A stretch of 64,000 bases of DNA, taken from the NCBI GenBank assembly GCA_020633235.1, contig JACKEA010000005.1, positions 806,001 through 870,000 of the forward strand. The letters are read 5' to 3'. Shown in pieces: positions 34,462-43,660 of the stretch. Every line of letters begins with the position of its first letter. Within the stretch, counting starts at the first letter, position 1. This stretch comes from Polyangiaceae bacterium (lineage in GTDB: Bacteria > Myxococcota_A > Polyangia > Polyangiales > Polyangiaceae). Both the position numbers and the translations under genes were made by a program. The notes under the pieces are model-generated. The model worked only from the letters and a program-made list of their open reading frames with translations, was not told where the DNA came from and made no database searches.

Positions 34462-34833
34462 ACGCGACGCGACGGCGGCGACGATGGGAACGTCGGCCTC
34501 GGCCCAGGCGAGCTCGGACAGCTCGTCGGGGCCGAGCCAGCGGAGCTCGGCGTGCTCGCGCGCTTCCGGCACGCCGTCGACCCGTTCGGCAAGGTACACG
34601 TCCAGCACCACCGACGCCGTCTCACCGCGACCGATCCACTCGCCGATACGGGCGTCGATGCCGAGCTCCTCGGCCAGCTCGCGCGCCAGCGCGCGCTCCG
34701 GGCTCTCGCCCGGAGCTACCTTGCCACCCGGAAACTCCCAGGCCAACGGCGCGCTCATCGTCGCCGAGCGCTGCGCCACGAGGCAGCGCCCGGCTTCAAT
34801 CAGCGCGGCACCGACGACCGCGACTCGCGCCAC
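34444..34833 (-). CDS. mutT: MutT-type NUDIX hydrolase
   Basis: A 129-residue NUDIX protein. The Nudix box is complete: GG-KVAPGES-P-E at residues about 36-46, then RELAEELGI, fitting GX5EX7REUXEEXGU. WEFPGGKV and the N-terminal VVGAALIEAGRCLVAQRS are as in 8-oxo-dGTP hydrolases. It presumably cleans oxidised nucleotides, but related NUDIX enzymes act on other nucleotides. Its 3' end overlaps the Hint-lipoprotein gene by 18 bases (convergent). It is one base from the SMB-like lipoprotein gene upstream on the same strand. Confidence 0.92.
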   Translation of the reverse strand: MARVAVVGAALIEAGRCLVAQRSATMSAPLAWEFPGGKVAPGESPERALARELAEELGIDARIGEWIGRGETASVVLDVYLAERVDGVPEAREHAELRWLGPDELSELAWAEADVPIVAAVASRLAAGG

Positions 34834-35850
34834 TCACTGATACCAGGTGCACTTGCCCTGAACGCAGCCGCAGCCGCCCACGTTCATGGGCTGGGTGCAC
34901 TCGCAGGTGCTGATCCCCGACGAGACGGCGGGGTTATAGCAAAGCTCACCGCCGCATCCGCCGCCCACGCAGTCCGCGTCGGTGGTGCAGCTGTCGTTGC
35001 TGTTCTTCACGCAAGCGCCGGTGGCGGGCACGCGGGTCGTGCACTGTGCGGCGTAGTCGTCGCAGCAGTCGCCGTAGTACTTGCAGACGCTGTCGCAGTA
35101 GCAGCTCTTGTCCGCGCTCACGCCGCCGCAGTGCCCCGCGCAGCTGTTGGTCGCCGGGGGTGCGTCCACACACATTCCGCCGCAGTCCGCGCCGCCGTTC
35201 TTCGGGTCGCAGCCATCGCCGGGCACGTCCACGCACTCCTGCCCTGCCGGGCATTGGATGCCCGCGAAGCCGCCGCAGAACGCGCCGCTCGGCGGGCACT
35301 CGGCGATCTCCCAGCCGCAAGTGCCATCGTCGTTCTTCAAGCACTTGCCCGTCGGACCGGCAACGTTCTTGCCGTCGGGGCACAGCTTCGTGGGCATGCC
35401 GGGCGCTGGGCCGCACAAGTCCGCTGCGCACTCGCCGCCCACGGGGACGTCGTCCACGCAAATGCCACCGCAGTCGGCGCCACCGTTGTTCGGATCGCAG
35501 CCGTCGTTCGGATCGTCCACGCACACCTTGCCATCGGGGCACGGCAGGTTCGCGAAACCGCCGCAAGTCGTGGAAGTGGGCTCACACACCGCCTTCTTGT
35601 CCGCACAGCAGTCGCCGTACGTGACGCAGGCCGCGTCGCACCAACAAGACCCGTTCTTGCTCTTGCCCCCACAGTATTTCTTCGAGCCCCATTGGGCTTG
35701 GCAGCTCCCCGGTGGGGGTCCCTTGCCCAGATGCAGGTCGCGACGTTCCGACTGGGACACGCCCTCGTCCGGCGCTGGGGGACCGTCCGTCGCCGCAGAG
35801 CAACCGATCGCGAGCAGCGCCAACGCGCCGAACCAGTAAGTCTTGGTCAT
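34834..35850 (-). CDS. Cys-rich lipoprotein with two somatomedin-B-like motifs
   Basis: A 338-residue predicted lipoprotein. The ATG at 35850 has GGGAGGGAG upstream and gives lipobox LAIGCSAA. Two segments fit the somatomedin B pattern of CxCDxxCxxxgDCCxD: GSCWCDAACVTYGDCCAD near residues 60-80, and SCYCDSVCKYYGDCCDD at about 240. Between them are repeated FAN/AGLxCPxGxxCVD-PxDGCDPxNGGADCGGxCVD modules, twice. In animals SMB domains bind proteins such as PAI-1 and uPAR; in bacteria the fold is only occasionally seen. Possibly adhesive. A related motif recurs at 50199. Confidence 0.82.
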   Translation of the reverse strand: MTKTYWFGALALLAIGCSAATDGPPAPDEGVSQSERRDLHLGKGPPPGSCQAQWGSKKYCGGKSKNGSCWCDAACVTYGDCCADKKAVCEPTSTTCGGFANLPCPDGKVCVDDPNDGCDPNNGGADCGGICVDDVPVGGECAADLCGPAPGMPTKLCPDGKNVAGPTGKCLKNDDGTCGWEIAECPPSGAFCGGFAGIQCPAGQECVDVPGDGCDPKNGGADCGGMCVDAPPATNSCAGHCGGVSADKSCYCDSVCKYYGDCCDDYAAQCTTRVPATGACVKNSNDSCTTDADCVGGGCGGELCYNPAVSSGISTCECTQPMNVGGCGCVQGKCTWYQ

Positions 35851-35967
35851 TCGAATCTCCCTCCCCACATGTAGGTCTGTGTGGGTGCTCGCCGCGATGG
35901 GTACCGCTCTCGCAGCCCCCGATCAAGTCCCAAGCTCCACTTTCCCCGGATTCTGCCGGCAGCGAAA

Positions 35968-35996
35968 CTGCCTCACCTGCCCGCGTCAGGTATAAC
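35968..35996 (+). promoter_or_regulatory. Possible promoter of kinase operon
   Basis: -10-like TATAAC (35991-35996) with a weak -35, CTGCCT (35968-35973), 17 bases apart. A dyad ACCTG-N7-CAGGT (35975-35991) covers the spacer. The next gene starts 25 bases downstream of the -10. Weak -35, so tentative. Confidence 0.35.
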
Positions 35997-36020
35997 GGTG
36001 GGATCCGAGGAGCAGCTTTG

Positions 36021-37868
36021 ATGAAACGCAAGCCGAGAGCACCCGCCTGGCTGCTCGCCAGCACCTTCGCCGTCACCTTGCCTTGGCTCGTCACCACCGG
36101 GTGCTCGAGCGACAAGCCCCCGGCCAAGGGACAGCTCATGGTCGCCTTCCAGACGGACATGGAGATCCCGAAGGACGTGACCTCCATCCGGATCCAGGTC
36201 ACCCAGCTCGGCTTGGTGCGCCACGACGCCAGCTACACGCTGGGACCCGACCAAGCCAAGCTGCCCGCCACCTTGGCCATCATCGCGGGGGAGCGCGCCA
36301 GTGATCCCGTCACCATCAAGCTCATCGCCTATCGCGATTCGGAAGCCCACGTGGTGCAGAAGATCACCACCACCGTTCCCGGAGATCGCATCGCCACGCT
36401 GCACATGCCGGTCGAGTGGCTGTGTTGGGATCAGGTCACTGGCAGCGGCGAGGACGTGGACGACAACTGCGGCGCGGATGCAACCTGCGTCGCGGGGGAC
36501 TGCAAGGACAGCCACGTCGATTCCAGCAGCCTGCAGACATACACGGGCAAGAACGTGTTCGGCGGAGCATCGGGTCCCGGCGCCGGTGGCACCTGTCTAG
36601 ACGTGCTCACTTGTTTCTCCCAGGGCTATCAGACTCCGGTGGACACCTCGGACTGTAGCGTGGCGCTGCCCTCCGGCGCCACGGACGAGACGACCAACGT
36701 CGGCCTGGTGCTGCCCCTCGGCAACTTGGGCATCTGCAGCTCCTCCACCTGCATGGTGGCGCTGACGCAAGACTCGTGGTCCGGCTACACCATAGAAAAC
36801 GGCCGCGCGAAGCTGCCGAAGTCGGTGTGCACCAAGCTCGCAAAGCAGGACGCGCTGGGCGTCGCGGTCACCTCCGCTTGCCCCGCCAAGACCAGCGGCA
36901 TCCCCACCTGCGGCCCCTGGTCCAGCGTCACGAGCTTGCCCGGGAGCTTCGATGCCGGCGCGCCGGACGCGACGCTGGTGCACACGGATGCCGGCGGCGA
37001 TGCCCCCGTCGACGCCCAACCCGAAGCCTCCGAGGACGCCAACGACGGCCAGGTCGTGATCCTACCTGCGCCGGAGCTCGGCCGCACCTGCAGCAGCGAC
37101 GCCGAGTGCGGCAGCCTCAGCTGCATCAAGCCCAGCGACACGACCTTGGACGGCTTCGGCGTGACGGGCGGGGTGTGCACCGCTTCCTGCGACGGCGACG
37201 CGACCGTGTGCGGCAAGTACAAGACCGGCTCGGTGTGCGTGGATCTGAACCCCGCCACCAACGGCGGCAAGGTGTGCCTCGAGTCGTGCACGGCGGACGA
37301 CGCTGGGGTCCAATGTAGCGGTCGCACGGACGTCGCGTGCCTCAGCCTGAAGGACTCCGCAACCGGAACGATGGTCAACACCTGTCAGCCGGTGTGCAGC
37401 GCCAGCACCAACTGCGGAACGAGCTTCTGCGACTTGGGCAGCGGCTTGTGCACGCCCACTCAGCCCACGGGGGACACCGGAACCCTGGGGACCGAGTGCA
37501 CGGGCGACGGAGGCACCAGCACCACCTGCGAGGGCGCCTGCAAGCCCTTCGTGGATCCCGGCACCCAGCAGACCTTGGTCTCCTGCAGCGGGCTCTGCAG
37601 CCTGGGCAGCATCGGCTGCGGCTGGGATGGCGCGAGCTTGCCGGGCAACGTGGCCTGCGCGTGGGCCGCGGATCCCAATAACCAGACCATTGGCGCCGGG
37701 GGCTTCTGCGTGGAGCTCTGCGACTGCCAAACCACGTGCGCCAACCCGAGCTTCCAGTGCACGGAGTTCCCGCAATACTTGAAGGGGGTATACGACCCGA
37801 AGTGGGTCGGCTACTGCAGCCCGCCGTTCAATCCCGACGGCACTCCCCTGGCCGGCGCCCCCTGCTGA
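36021..37868 (+). CDS. Large Cys-rich lipoprotein, first gene of kinase operon
   Basis: A 615-residue predicted lipoprotein; ribosome site GAGGAG eight bases before the ATG, lipobox VTTGCSS. Residues about 38-135 are a beta-sandwich-like domain (KGQLMVAFQTDMEIPKDVTSIRI). Then several Cys modules follow (CGADATCVAGDC, CSSDAECGSLSCIKPS, CSASTNCGTSFCDLGSGLC) with a Pro/Ala/Asp/Gly spacer near 400. No enzymatic motif. It precedes the kinase by seven bases and could be its extracytoplasmic sensor or a partner, by analogy with the other two kinase cassettes in the window. Confidence 0.82.
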   Translation: MKRKPRAPAWLLASTFAVTLPWLVTTGCSSDKPPAKGQLMVAFQTDMEIPKDVTSIRIQVTQLGLVRHDASYTLGPDQAKLPATLAIIAGERASDPVTIKLIAYRDSEAHVVQKITTTVPGDRIATLHMPVEWLCWDQVTGSGEDVDDNCGADATCVAGDCKDSHVDSSSLQTYTGKNVFGGASGPGAGGTCLDVLTCFSQGYQTPVDTSDCSVALPSGATDETTNVGLVLPLGNLGICSSSTCMVALTQDSWSGYTIENGRAKLPKSVCTKLAKQDALGVAVTSACPAKTSGIPTCGPWSSVTSLPGSFDAGAPDATLVHTDAGGDAPVDAQPEASEDANDGQVVILPAPELGRTCSSDAECGSLSCIKPSDTTLDGFGVTGGVCTASCDGDATVCGKYKTGSVCVDLNPATNGGKVCLESCTADDAGVQCSGRTDVACLSLKDSATGTMVNTCQPVCSASTNCGTSFCDLGSGLCTPTQPTGDTGTLGTECTGDGGTSTTCEGACKPFVDPGTQQTLVSCSGLCSLGSIGCGWDGASLPGNVACAWAADPNNQTIGAGGFCVELCDCQTTCANPSFQCTEFPQYLKGVYDPKWVGYCSPPFNPDGTPLAGAPC

Positions 37869-37875
37869 GCCCCCC

Positions 37876-39249
37876 ATGACCGATCGCGATTCGATGCCAC
37901 CCGTCGGCCCCGGCGACGTGCTCGCCGGAAAGTACCGAGTGGAACGCGTGCTCGGTGCCGGCGGCATGGGCGTGGTGGTCGCCGCGACGCATCTGGAGCT
38001 GCGCGACAAGGTCGCGGTGAAGTTCCTGCGCGAGGAAGCCCTCGAGAGCGAAGAAGCCGCGGCGCGCTTCGTGCGCGAAGCGCGCGCCGCAGTACGCATC
38101 AAGAGCGAGCACGTGGCTCGCGTCATCGACGTGGGGCGCCTGGAGAGCGGTGCGCCGTACATGGTGATGGAATACCTCGAGGGCCACGACCTCAGCGAGC
38201 GCAGCGGAGTGCTGTCCATCGAGGACGCAGTGGACTACGTGATCCAAGCCTGCGACGCGATGGCCGAAGCCCACGCCGCGGGCATCATCCATCGCGACCT
38301 GAAGCCGGCGAATCTTTTCCTCACCCAGCGCTCGGATGGGGCCGCCGTGGTGAAGGTGCTCGACTTCGGGATCTCCAAGATGACCCTACCCGAGGTGAGC
38401 GAGGCAGGTCTCACCCGCACCAGCACGGCCATGGGCTCGCCGCTGTACATGTCTCCAGAGCAGATGCGCTCCGCCAAGGACGTGGACCTCCGCACCGACG
38501 TGTGGGCCCTCGGAGCCATTTTGTTCGAGCTGCTCGCCGGTGCGACACCGTTCACGGGCAACAGCTTCCCGGAGCTGTGCGCATCGATCCTGAGCGCGCC
38601 GCCTCGCCCCTTGCGCGAGCTTCGCCCGGAGGTACCCGAAGCCCTCGAGGCAGTCGTCGCTCGCTGCCTCGCCAAGGAAGCGACGGATCGCTACGCTAGC
38701 GTCGCCGACCTCGCGGCCGCTCTGATGCCCTTCGCCCCGCGCCGCTCTCGGCAGCTGGTGGAGCGCGCGCGCAACGTACTCACGCGCGCGGGCATTGCTT
38801 CGGAGATCGACATCGAGATCCCCGTCAGCGTCGCCGAAACGCGCTTGGAAGGTCCCAGCCGCACCAAGACCGCATGGGCGGAGACCGCGCCGGAAGCGGA
38901 TTCGAAACCCCGAGCCTTCATCTGGCTGGCGCTCGCCGGCATCCTCGCCCTGGGCGGCATCGGCGTCGCGGTCGTGGTCTCGCGCTCCACCCCGCCAGCT
39001 ACCCCCGAGCCCAGCGCCACGGTCGTGACCGCAGCGCCGACCCCCGCTCCCGAGCCCACTCCCAGCGCGGCCCCCACCCCCAGCGTCGCCCCGGCCGTGG
39101 AGGAGGAAGCCGGCGCCCCCGCGGTCGAGAGCGCTCCCAAGCCCAAAATCGCGGCGCCCAAACCTGCCCCCAAGCCCACCGCCACCCCCGCTCCGCCCCC
39201 GACGCAGCCCCCTCCTCCGAAGAACCCTTTGGATATCGGTCTCAAGTAG
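37876..39249 (+). CDS. Transmembrane Ser/Thr protein kinase (PknB-like)
   Basis: A 457-residue kinase with complete motifs: VLGAGGMGVVVAAT (Gly loop, residues 26-39), VAVKFL (Lys49), HRDLKPAN (Asp141, Asn146), DFGISKM (Asp163), GSPLYMSPEQ, TDVWALGAILFELL and RCLAKEATDRY. A single TM helix lies at about 348-370. The tail of 87 residues is Pro/Ala/Lys-rich and extracytoplasmic, without PASTA repeats. It phosphorylates Ser/Thr on unknown targets. The operon with the upstream lipoprotein (7-base gap) and the downstream TPR-PEGA gene (8-base gap) suggests a dedicated envelope sensing unit. Confidence 0.95.
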   Translation: MTDRDSMPPVGPGDVLAGKYRVERVLGAGGMGVVVAATHLELRDKVAVKFLREEALESEEAAARFVREARAAVRIKSEHVARVIDVGRLESGAPYMVMEYLEGHDLSERSGVLSIEDAVDYVIQACDAMAEAHAAGIIHRDLKPANLFLTQRSDGAAVVKVLDFGISKMTLPEVSEAGLTRTSTAMGSPLYMSPEQMRSAKDVDLRTDVWALGAILFELLAGATPFTGNSFPELCASILSAPPRPLRELRPEVPEALEAVVARCLAKEATDRYASVADLAAALMPFAPRRSRQLVERARNVLTRAGIASEIDIEIPVSVAETRLEGPSRTKTAWAETAPEADSKPRAFIWLALAGILALGGIGVAVVVSRSTPPATPEPSATVVTAAPTPAPEPTPSAAPTPSVAPAVEEEAGAPAVESAPKPKIAAPKPAPKPTATPAPPPTQPPPPKNPLDIGLK

Positions 39250-39257
39250 AGCTCTCC

Positions 39258-40271
39258 ATGTTCAAGCCCCACGCCGCCCTGGCCCTCGTTCTGTGCACCT
39301 CGCTGGCGACACCCACCTTGCTCGCGCAGCCGAAGAAGGACCCGCCCGCCGCCAAGGCGGAGGAGGCCGCCACGCCAGCGCCGCTCGCGGAGTCCCTCAC
39401 CGGGGACGCCAAGAGCGAGTACGAGGCGGGCCGCATCCTGTACCAAGACGGCGACTACGCCGGCGCGAAGTTGAAGTTCGAGCGTGCCTACGACCTCAGC
39501 AAGGACGCACGACTGCTGTGGAACGTCGCCGCCGCGGAGAAGAACCTGCGCCACTACTCCAAGGTGATCCGCGCCCTCGAACGCTACCTGGCGGAGGGCG
39601 GGGATACCATTTCCGACGAGGACCGCGCCGACGCCGAGCGGCTGATTCAGACGGTATCGGAGTTCGTGACCAAGGTCCGCTTCGACGTGAACGAGCCCGG
39701 GGCCACCGTGACGGTGGACGCGGACGACGTGGGCCAGACGCCCATTGCGGATCCCGTCCTGGTGGACATGGGCCGTCGCACCATCAAGGCGACCAAGACG
39801 GGCTTCAAGGACGCCAGCGTGAAGCAAGATCTTCCCGGCGGCGAGGAAGTCACCATCAAGCTGAAGCTCGAAGCCATCGTCCACGAAGGCCGCGTGCGCG
39901 TGCTCGCGGGCGTAGGCGACACCATCGCCATCGATGGCAAGGTGGTGGGCAAGAACACCTGGCAGGGAAAGCTCGACAGCGGCGTCCACACCCTCTCGGT
40001 GACCGGTAAGGGCAAGCGCCCCTACCAGGGCGACATCATCGTGCAGGACGATCAGCTCACCAGCACGAACATCGCCCTCGAGCCCATCGCTCCACCCCCG
40101 GCCGCAGCCAAGGACGACGGCATCGCTTGGCCCTGGTTCGTCGGCGGTGCCGCCCTCGCGGCGGGCCTCGGCGTGGGCGCCTACTTGCTGTTCAAACCGG
40201 ACGACGAAACGGCACCGCCCACGGTACCGGGCACGCTGGATCCCGGCACCGTTCAGCTGCGGTTCTGGTGA
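39258..40271 (+). CDS. TPR-PEGA membrane protein
   Basis: A 337-residue envelope protein: signal peptide (1-23), TPR pair (about 50-115; SEYEAGRILYQDGDYAGAKLKFERAYDL), two PEGA-like beta modules (KVRFDVNEPGATVTVDADDVGQTPIADPVLVDMGRRTIKATKTGFKD and RVRVLAGVGDTIAIDGKVVGKNTWQGKLDSG, each split by other residues), then a TM helix (about 292-311) and a short tail ending in VQLRFW. PEGA modules are found in surface-layer and kinase-associated proteins of many bacteria. Third gene of the kinase operon; probably a membrane-bound partner of the kinase. Confidence 0.9.
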   Translation: MFKPHAALALVLCTSLATPTLLAQPKKDPPAAKAEEAATPAPLAESLTGDAKSEYEAGRILYQDGDYAGAKLKFERAYDLSKDARLLWNVAAAEKNLRHYSKVIRALERYLAEGGDTISDEDRADAERLIQTVSEFVTKVRFDVNEPGATVTVDADDVGQTPIADPVLVDMGRRTIKATKTGFKDASVKQDLPGGEEVTIKLKLEAIVHEGRVRVLAGVGDTIAIDGKVVGKNTWQGKLDSGVHTLSVTGKGKRPYQGDIIVQDDQLTSTNIALEPIAPPPAAAKDDGIAWPWFVGGAALAAGLGVGAYLLFKPDDETAPPTVPGTLDPGTVQLRFW

Positions 40272-40275
40272 TGCG

Positions 40276-41196
40276 TCACAGACTGCAACCTGTCGCCTCG
40301 GCGTAGGTGCCGCCGGCGTCGATGCAGATCTCGTCCACCGTGCGAGCGACGGTCCACCACTTGACCTCGTCCACCACGCCATTGAACGCCGGCTCGGGAC
40401 CCTCGCTCTTGCCAATGTGAAGATTCGACACCAGCGGCCCGAGGGCGCCGCCCGCCACCGAGCTCGAGAGCTTTCCGTTCACGTACAGCGACAGCTCCGA
40501 GCCATCGTTGACGACGGCCACGTGGGACCAACCGCTACCGATGACGTCGTAGTCGCTGGTCAAGATCGCCGAGGCCTGACTGGCGCGGGAGAACACCACC
40601 TGGATGTTGCCCAGGTTGGTCTTGATCCGAACCTGGCTGTCACCGCTGCCAATGCCGCGGCTCAGGATGGTTCCGCTCGAAACGCCGCTCAGCCGCACCC
40701 ACAGCTCGATGGTCGCCGCCGACGAAAAGTCGAGGGAAGCATTGGCGGGGATCACGATGCGGCCGTCGCCGCCGGAGAAGCTGGCGCCCTTTCCGTTCTT
40801 GCCGCTGACGAAGGCCACGCCGCTGCCGAGGGCCATGCCGTCGTTGCCGTGGCCCGACTCGTCGCTCACCGCGCCGCTGTTCGTCTCGAAGTCGTAGTAC
40901 GCGGACAGCCCAACGGTGGGCGCGCCGCCCTGCCCGCCGGCTCCTGCTGCGCCGGCCTCACCCCCCGCGCCCGCCGCGCCCCCGCTGCCGGAAGTCTCGG
41001 GCATGCCCGTGGAGTCGTCGCCTTGATTGCCGAGCACCGGCGGCGGCGCCGCCTGATAGCCCGGCTCGTTCGCCGGAGGCTGAGCCCCGGTGTCGTCCAT
41101 CCCCACCGCGTTGGCGCAGGCGCCGCAGGCAAACAGCAGCGACACCACGCTGATTCGAGCCAATCCCCCACAAATCCCCAGCTCCCTGCTCGTCAT
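40276..41196 (-). CDS. LamG-like lectin-fold lipoprotein
   Basis: A 306-residue predicted lipoprotein; the ATG at 41196 gives lipobox FACGACAN. A short Gly/Ala linker leads to a concanavalin-A-like (LamG/jellyroll) domain: VGLSAYYDFETNSGAVSDESGHGNDG, GKNGKGASFSGGDGRIVIP, ATIELWVRL, GWSHVAVVNDGSELSLYVNGK and FNGVVDEVKWWTVARTVDEI. All are family hallmarks. The domain usually binds sugars or matrix proteins. It is convergent with the TPR-PEGA gene, four bases apart. Confidence 0.88.
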   Translation of the reverse strand: MTSRELGICGGLARISVVSLLFACGACANAVGMDDTGAQPPANEPGYQAAPPPVLGNQGDDSTGMPETSGSGGAAGAGGEAGAAGAGGQGGAPTVGLSAYYDFETNSGAVSDESGHGNDGMALGSGVAFVSGKNGKGASFSGGDGRIVIPANASLDFSSAATIELWVRLSGVSSGTILSRGIGSGDSQVRIKTNLGNIQVVFSRASQASAILTSDYDVIGSGWSHVAVVNDGSELSLYVNGKLSSSVAGGALGPLVSNLHIGKSEGPEPAFNGVVDEVKWWTVARTVDEICIDAGGTYAEATGCSL

Positions 41197-41264
41197 GGAG
41201 CGGGGTCTAGCGCACCTCCTCGCCCACGCACATACAAAAACGCACACTGTAGGACAAATTTCCT

Positions 41265-42101
41265 TCAGAACGCATCATTTTCTAGTTCTGTTGGATTTTG
41301 TCGATCCGCCGCGGAAGCAAGCAGCCAGTCAAACAACGTCCCCATCACCCGCGGCGCGTCGGGGCCGAACTCCCCGTGCGCCGCCTTTGGCAGCTCGAAG
41401 TAGCGCGCCTCCACACCGCCGCGCTCGATCTGTTCGGCACTGATTCGGTAGTTGCGGCGGTACTCGCGGCCACCGCGCGTCACCGCCACCCGCGCCGCCC
41501 CCCGCAGCTTCAGGAAGCTCGGTGTGGCCGGCCCGCTCATCAGCGCGACGCGCCGATAGCGATCGGGATACACCCACGCCAAGTCCTCTGCGCGCTGCGC
41601 GCCCTCGGAGTAGCCGACCAGCACGATGGGGCCCAGTCCCTTCCCCACGCTGCCGAGAGCGCGGCGGATGCGGTAGTCGAGGTACTTCATGTCCGCCGTG
41701 AAGCGATAGCGCCCCGGGCGGTTGCGACAGGGCGCGTCGCCGTAGATGGCGACCACCGTGGCGTGGCGCTGGGCCGTCGGCGCCCATTCGTCGATGCGTC
41801 GTGGGTCCCCGCAGAAGCCGTGGAGGTACACGACGGTCGCGCCCGGGGCGCCCGGCGCCACGAACGCCGGTAGATCTCCGCTCACCGGTAGCTGCCGGAT
41901 CGGCGCGGGCTCGGACCGGGCGTCATCCTGCCGCGGTGGCGGCGCCACGATGCGGAGCGCGGGCCGCTGCACCGGCCGCGGCGGCTCCGGCGCGAGCGTG
42001 TCGGATCGGGCCCGGGCCGCCTCGAAGCCCCCTCGAAGCGCCACTCCGGCGGCCACCATGACCACCGACAAGCCAGCTACTTTCAGGAACTTGAAGCGCA
42101 A
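41265..42101 (-). CDS. Exported alpha/beta-hydrolase
   Basis: A 278-residue protein with an N-terminal signal or anchor (residues 5-23) and a Pro/Arg-rich spacer to about residue 75. The hydrolase core has the oxyanion element VVYLHGFCGDP, nucleophile elbow LVGYSEGAQRAE (Ser in GYSEG), and candidate catalytic His in LPKAAHGEFGPD. The acid is probably the Asp in the RVALMSGPAT region or nearby; not certain. Substrate unknown. Same strand as, and downstream of, the sigma-54 activator gene. Confidence 0.85.
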   Translation of the reverse strand: MRFKFLKVAGLSVVMVAAGVALRGGFEAARARSDTLAPEPPRPVQRPALRIVAPPPRQDDARSEPAPIRQLPVSGDLPAFVAPGAPGATVVYLHGFCGDPRRIDEWAPTAQRHATVVAIYGDAPCRNRPGRYRFTADMKYLDYRIRRALGSVGKGLGPIVLVGYSEGAQRAEDLAWVYPDRYRRVALMSGPATPSFLKLRGAARVAVTRGGREYRRNYRISAEQIERGGVEARYFELPKAAHGEFGPDAPRVMGTLFDWLLASAADRQNPTELENDAF

Positions 42102-42140
42102 CCACGGAAGTATTGCATGAATCCCCCCAGGGCGCCCGTT

Positions 42141-43472
42141 TCAGGAATCCTTACGACTCATGCCCGCACGCTCGAGCAAGCGATACAGGTGCTTGCGCTC
42201 GATGCCGGAGATGCGCGCGGCCTGTGACACGTTGTCGCCCGCACGCAGCAGCAGGTCTTTCAGGTAGTCGCGCTCGAAGCGTAGGATGAGCTCGCTCTTC
42301 GCTTCTTGAAACGGTCGATCCGCTCGCGCAACCACGTCCGTGTCGCGCTTCGACGTGGCGCCGCTGAGCAAGATGGGCAGCTCGGCGAACGGAGCTCCAG
42401 GCGGGCTCAGCGCCACCGCGCGCGCGATGATGTTACGGAGCTCCCGGACGTTGCCGGGGAAGTTGTAGCGCAAGAGCCGGTTGAGGTTCTCGCTGGCGAG
42501 ATCCTGCTCGGGACGCCCCTCGCGCGCCAAGAACACCCGCACCAGCTCCTCCACGTCCTCGAGGCGCTGCCGCAGGGGTGGCAGGTGCACCTCCACCACG
42601 GCCAGGCGATAGAAGAGGTCGCCACGGAAGGTGCCGCGGCTCACTTCCTCTTCCAAGTTTCGATGGGTCGCGGCCACCACCCGCACATCGAAGCGCTCCG
42701 GTCGACGCCCCCCGAGCCGCGTCACCTCTCCCGTTTCGAGCAGACGGAGCAGCTTCGGCTGCAGGGCCAGCGGCAGATCGCCGATCTCGTCCAGGAACAG
42801 CGTGCCGCCATGCGCCAGCTCGAAGGCGCCGGGGCGATCGGCGTGAGCGCCGGTGAAGGCGCCTTTGACGTGCCCGAAGAGGTCGCTCTCGATCAGCGTT
42901 TCGCTGGACGCGCCGCAGTCGAACACCACGAAGGCCTGGTCCTTACGCGGACTGTGGTCGTGCACCGCGCGGGCGGCGAGCTCCTTGCCGGTCCCGCTCT
43001 CCCCGAGCAGTAAGATGGGTGCGTTCGAAGCGCTGGCCCGCTCGAGCACCGCGTAGATTTGCCGCATCGCGACGCTGGATCCGACCAGAGCACCGAAGGA
43101 GCCGCGCTCGCTGGGCGGGATCAGCACGCATTCTTCCGCGGGGACCAGCTCCAGCAGGCTCGACCCCACACGCAGCACCGCCCCCACGGGAACGGTCGCT
43201 TTCTGGATCGCCACGCCGTCCACCAGGGTGCCGTTGCGCGACCCCAGATCGGTGACGTCGAAGCCCTCGGCGCGCGGCACGATGGTGCAGTGCCGTCGAG
43301 AAACAGCGGCGTCTTGCAGCACGACATCCGCGGCGGGCTCGGCGCCCACCACCACCCCGGCTCCCGGGATCTCGATCTCCAGCCCCGCATCGGCGCCGTG
43401 GATGACCCGCAGGCGGCAGCCGTGGGTGGCCTCCGCCACCGACATCCGATTCGTCGTCCGCGTCAGGCGCAT
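42141..43472 (-). CDS. FHA-domain sigma-54-dependent transcriptional activator
   Basis: A 443-residue bacterial enhancer-binding protein. Residues 20-108 are an FHA domain (VVGAEPAADVVLQDAAVSRRHCTIV, DLGSRNGTLVDG), which binds phosphothreonine peptides. The AAA+ domain has Walker A GESGTGKE (157-164), the sigma-54 contact loop GAFTGA (204-209), Walker B GGTLFLDEIGDLP, sensor I VVAATHRNLEE and the NFPGNVREL arginine region. The Fis-type HTH is at about 410-440 (GDNVSQAARISGIERKHLYRLLERAGM). Such FHA activators are typical of myxobacteria and are switched by Ser/Thr kinases. The start is the ATG at 43472. Divergent from the lipoprotein-kinase cassette. Confidence 0.96.
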   Translation of the reverse strand: MRLTRTTNRMSVAEATHGCRLRVIHGADAGLEIEIPGAGVVVGAEPAADVVLQDAAVSRRHCTIVPRAEGFDVTDLGSRNGTLVDGVAIQKATVPVGAVLRVGSSLLELVPAEECVLIPPSERGSFGALVGSSVAMRQIYAVLERASASNAPILLLGESGTGKELAARAVHDHSPRKDQAFVVFDCGASSETLIESDLFGHVKGAFTGAHADRPGAFELAHGGTLFLDEIGDLPLALQPKLLRLLETGEVTRLGGRRPERFDVRVVAATHRNLEEEVSRGTFRGDLFYRLAVVEVHLPPLRQRLEDVEELVRVFLAREGRPEQDLASENLNRLLRYNFPGNVRELRNIIARAVALSPPGAPFAELPILLSGATSKRDTDVVARADRPFQEAKSELILRFERDYLKDLLLRAGDNVSQAARISGIERKHLYRLLERAGMSRKDS

Positions 43473-43516
43473 GAGATCGCGGCCAGCATAGCCCGATGCG
43501 GCGACCAAGCCCCAGA

Positions 43517-43530
43517 CAAGTCGCGACTTG
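43517..43530. promoter_or_regulatory. Perfect palindrome, candidate enhancer
   Basis: CAAGTCGCGACTTG, a 14-bp perfect dyad between the sigma-54 activator gene and the promoter at 43576, about 45 bp upstream of that promoter's -24 box. The Fis-type HTH of enhancer-binding proteins normally binds such dyads 50-200 bp upstream of their promoters. Confidence 0.6.
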
Positions 43531-43575
43531 GGTTGGGGGCGCCACAACCGCAGGACGAAAACCCCGGAAATCTGC

Positions 43576-43592
43576 CCGGCACGCGGGTTGCT
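43576..43592 (+). promoter_or_regulatory. Sigma-54 (-24/-12) promoter candidate
   Basis: CCGGCACGCGGGTTGCT. Against TGGCACG-N4-TTGCW only the first base (C for T) differs; the invariant GG (43578-43579) and GC (43590-43591) are exactly ten bases apart. It points towards the lipoprotein gene at 43661, giving a leader of about 55-60 bases. Confidence 0.7.
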
Positions 43593-43660
43593 GAAGGGCG
43601 AGCCCAATCGCGCCCAGGAAGTGAGCGGCGCACCCATCCCTTGGCTCGGAGAAACCTCAA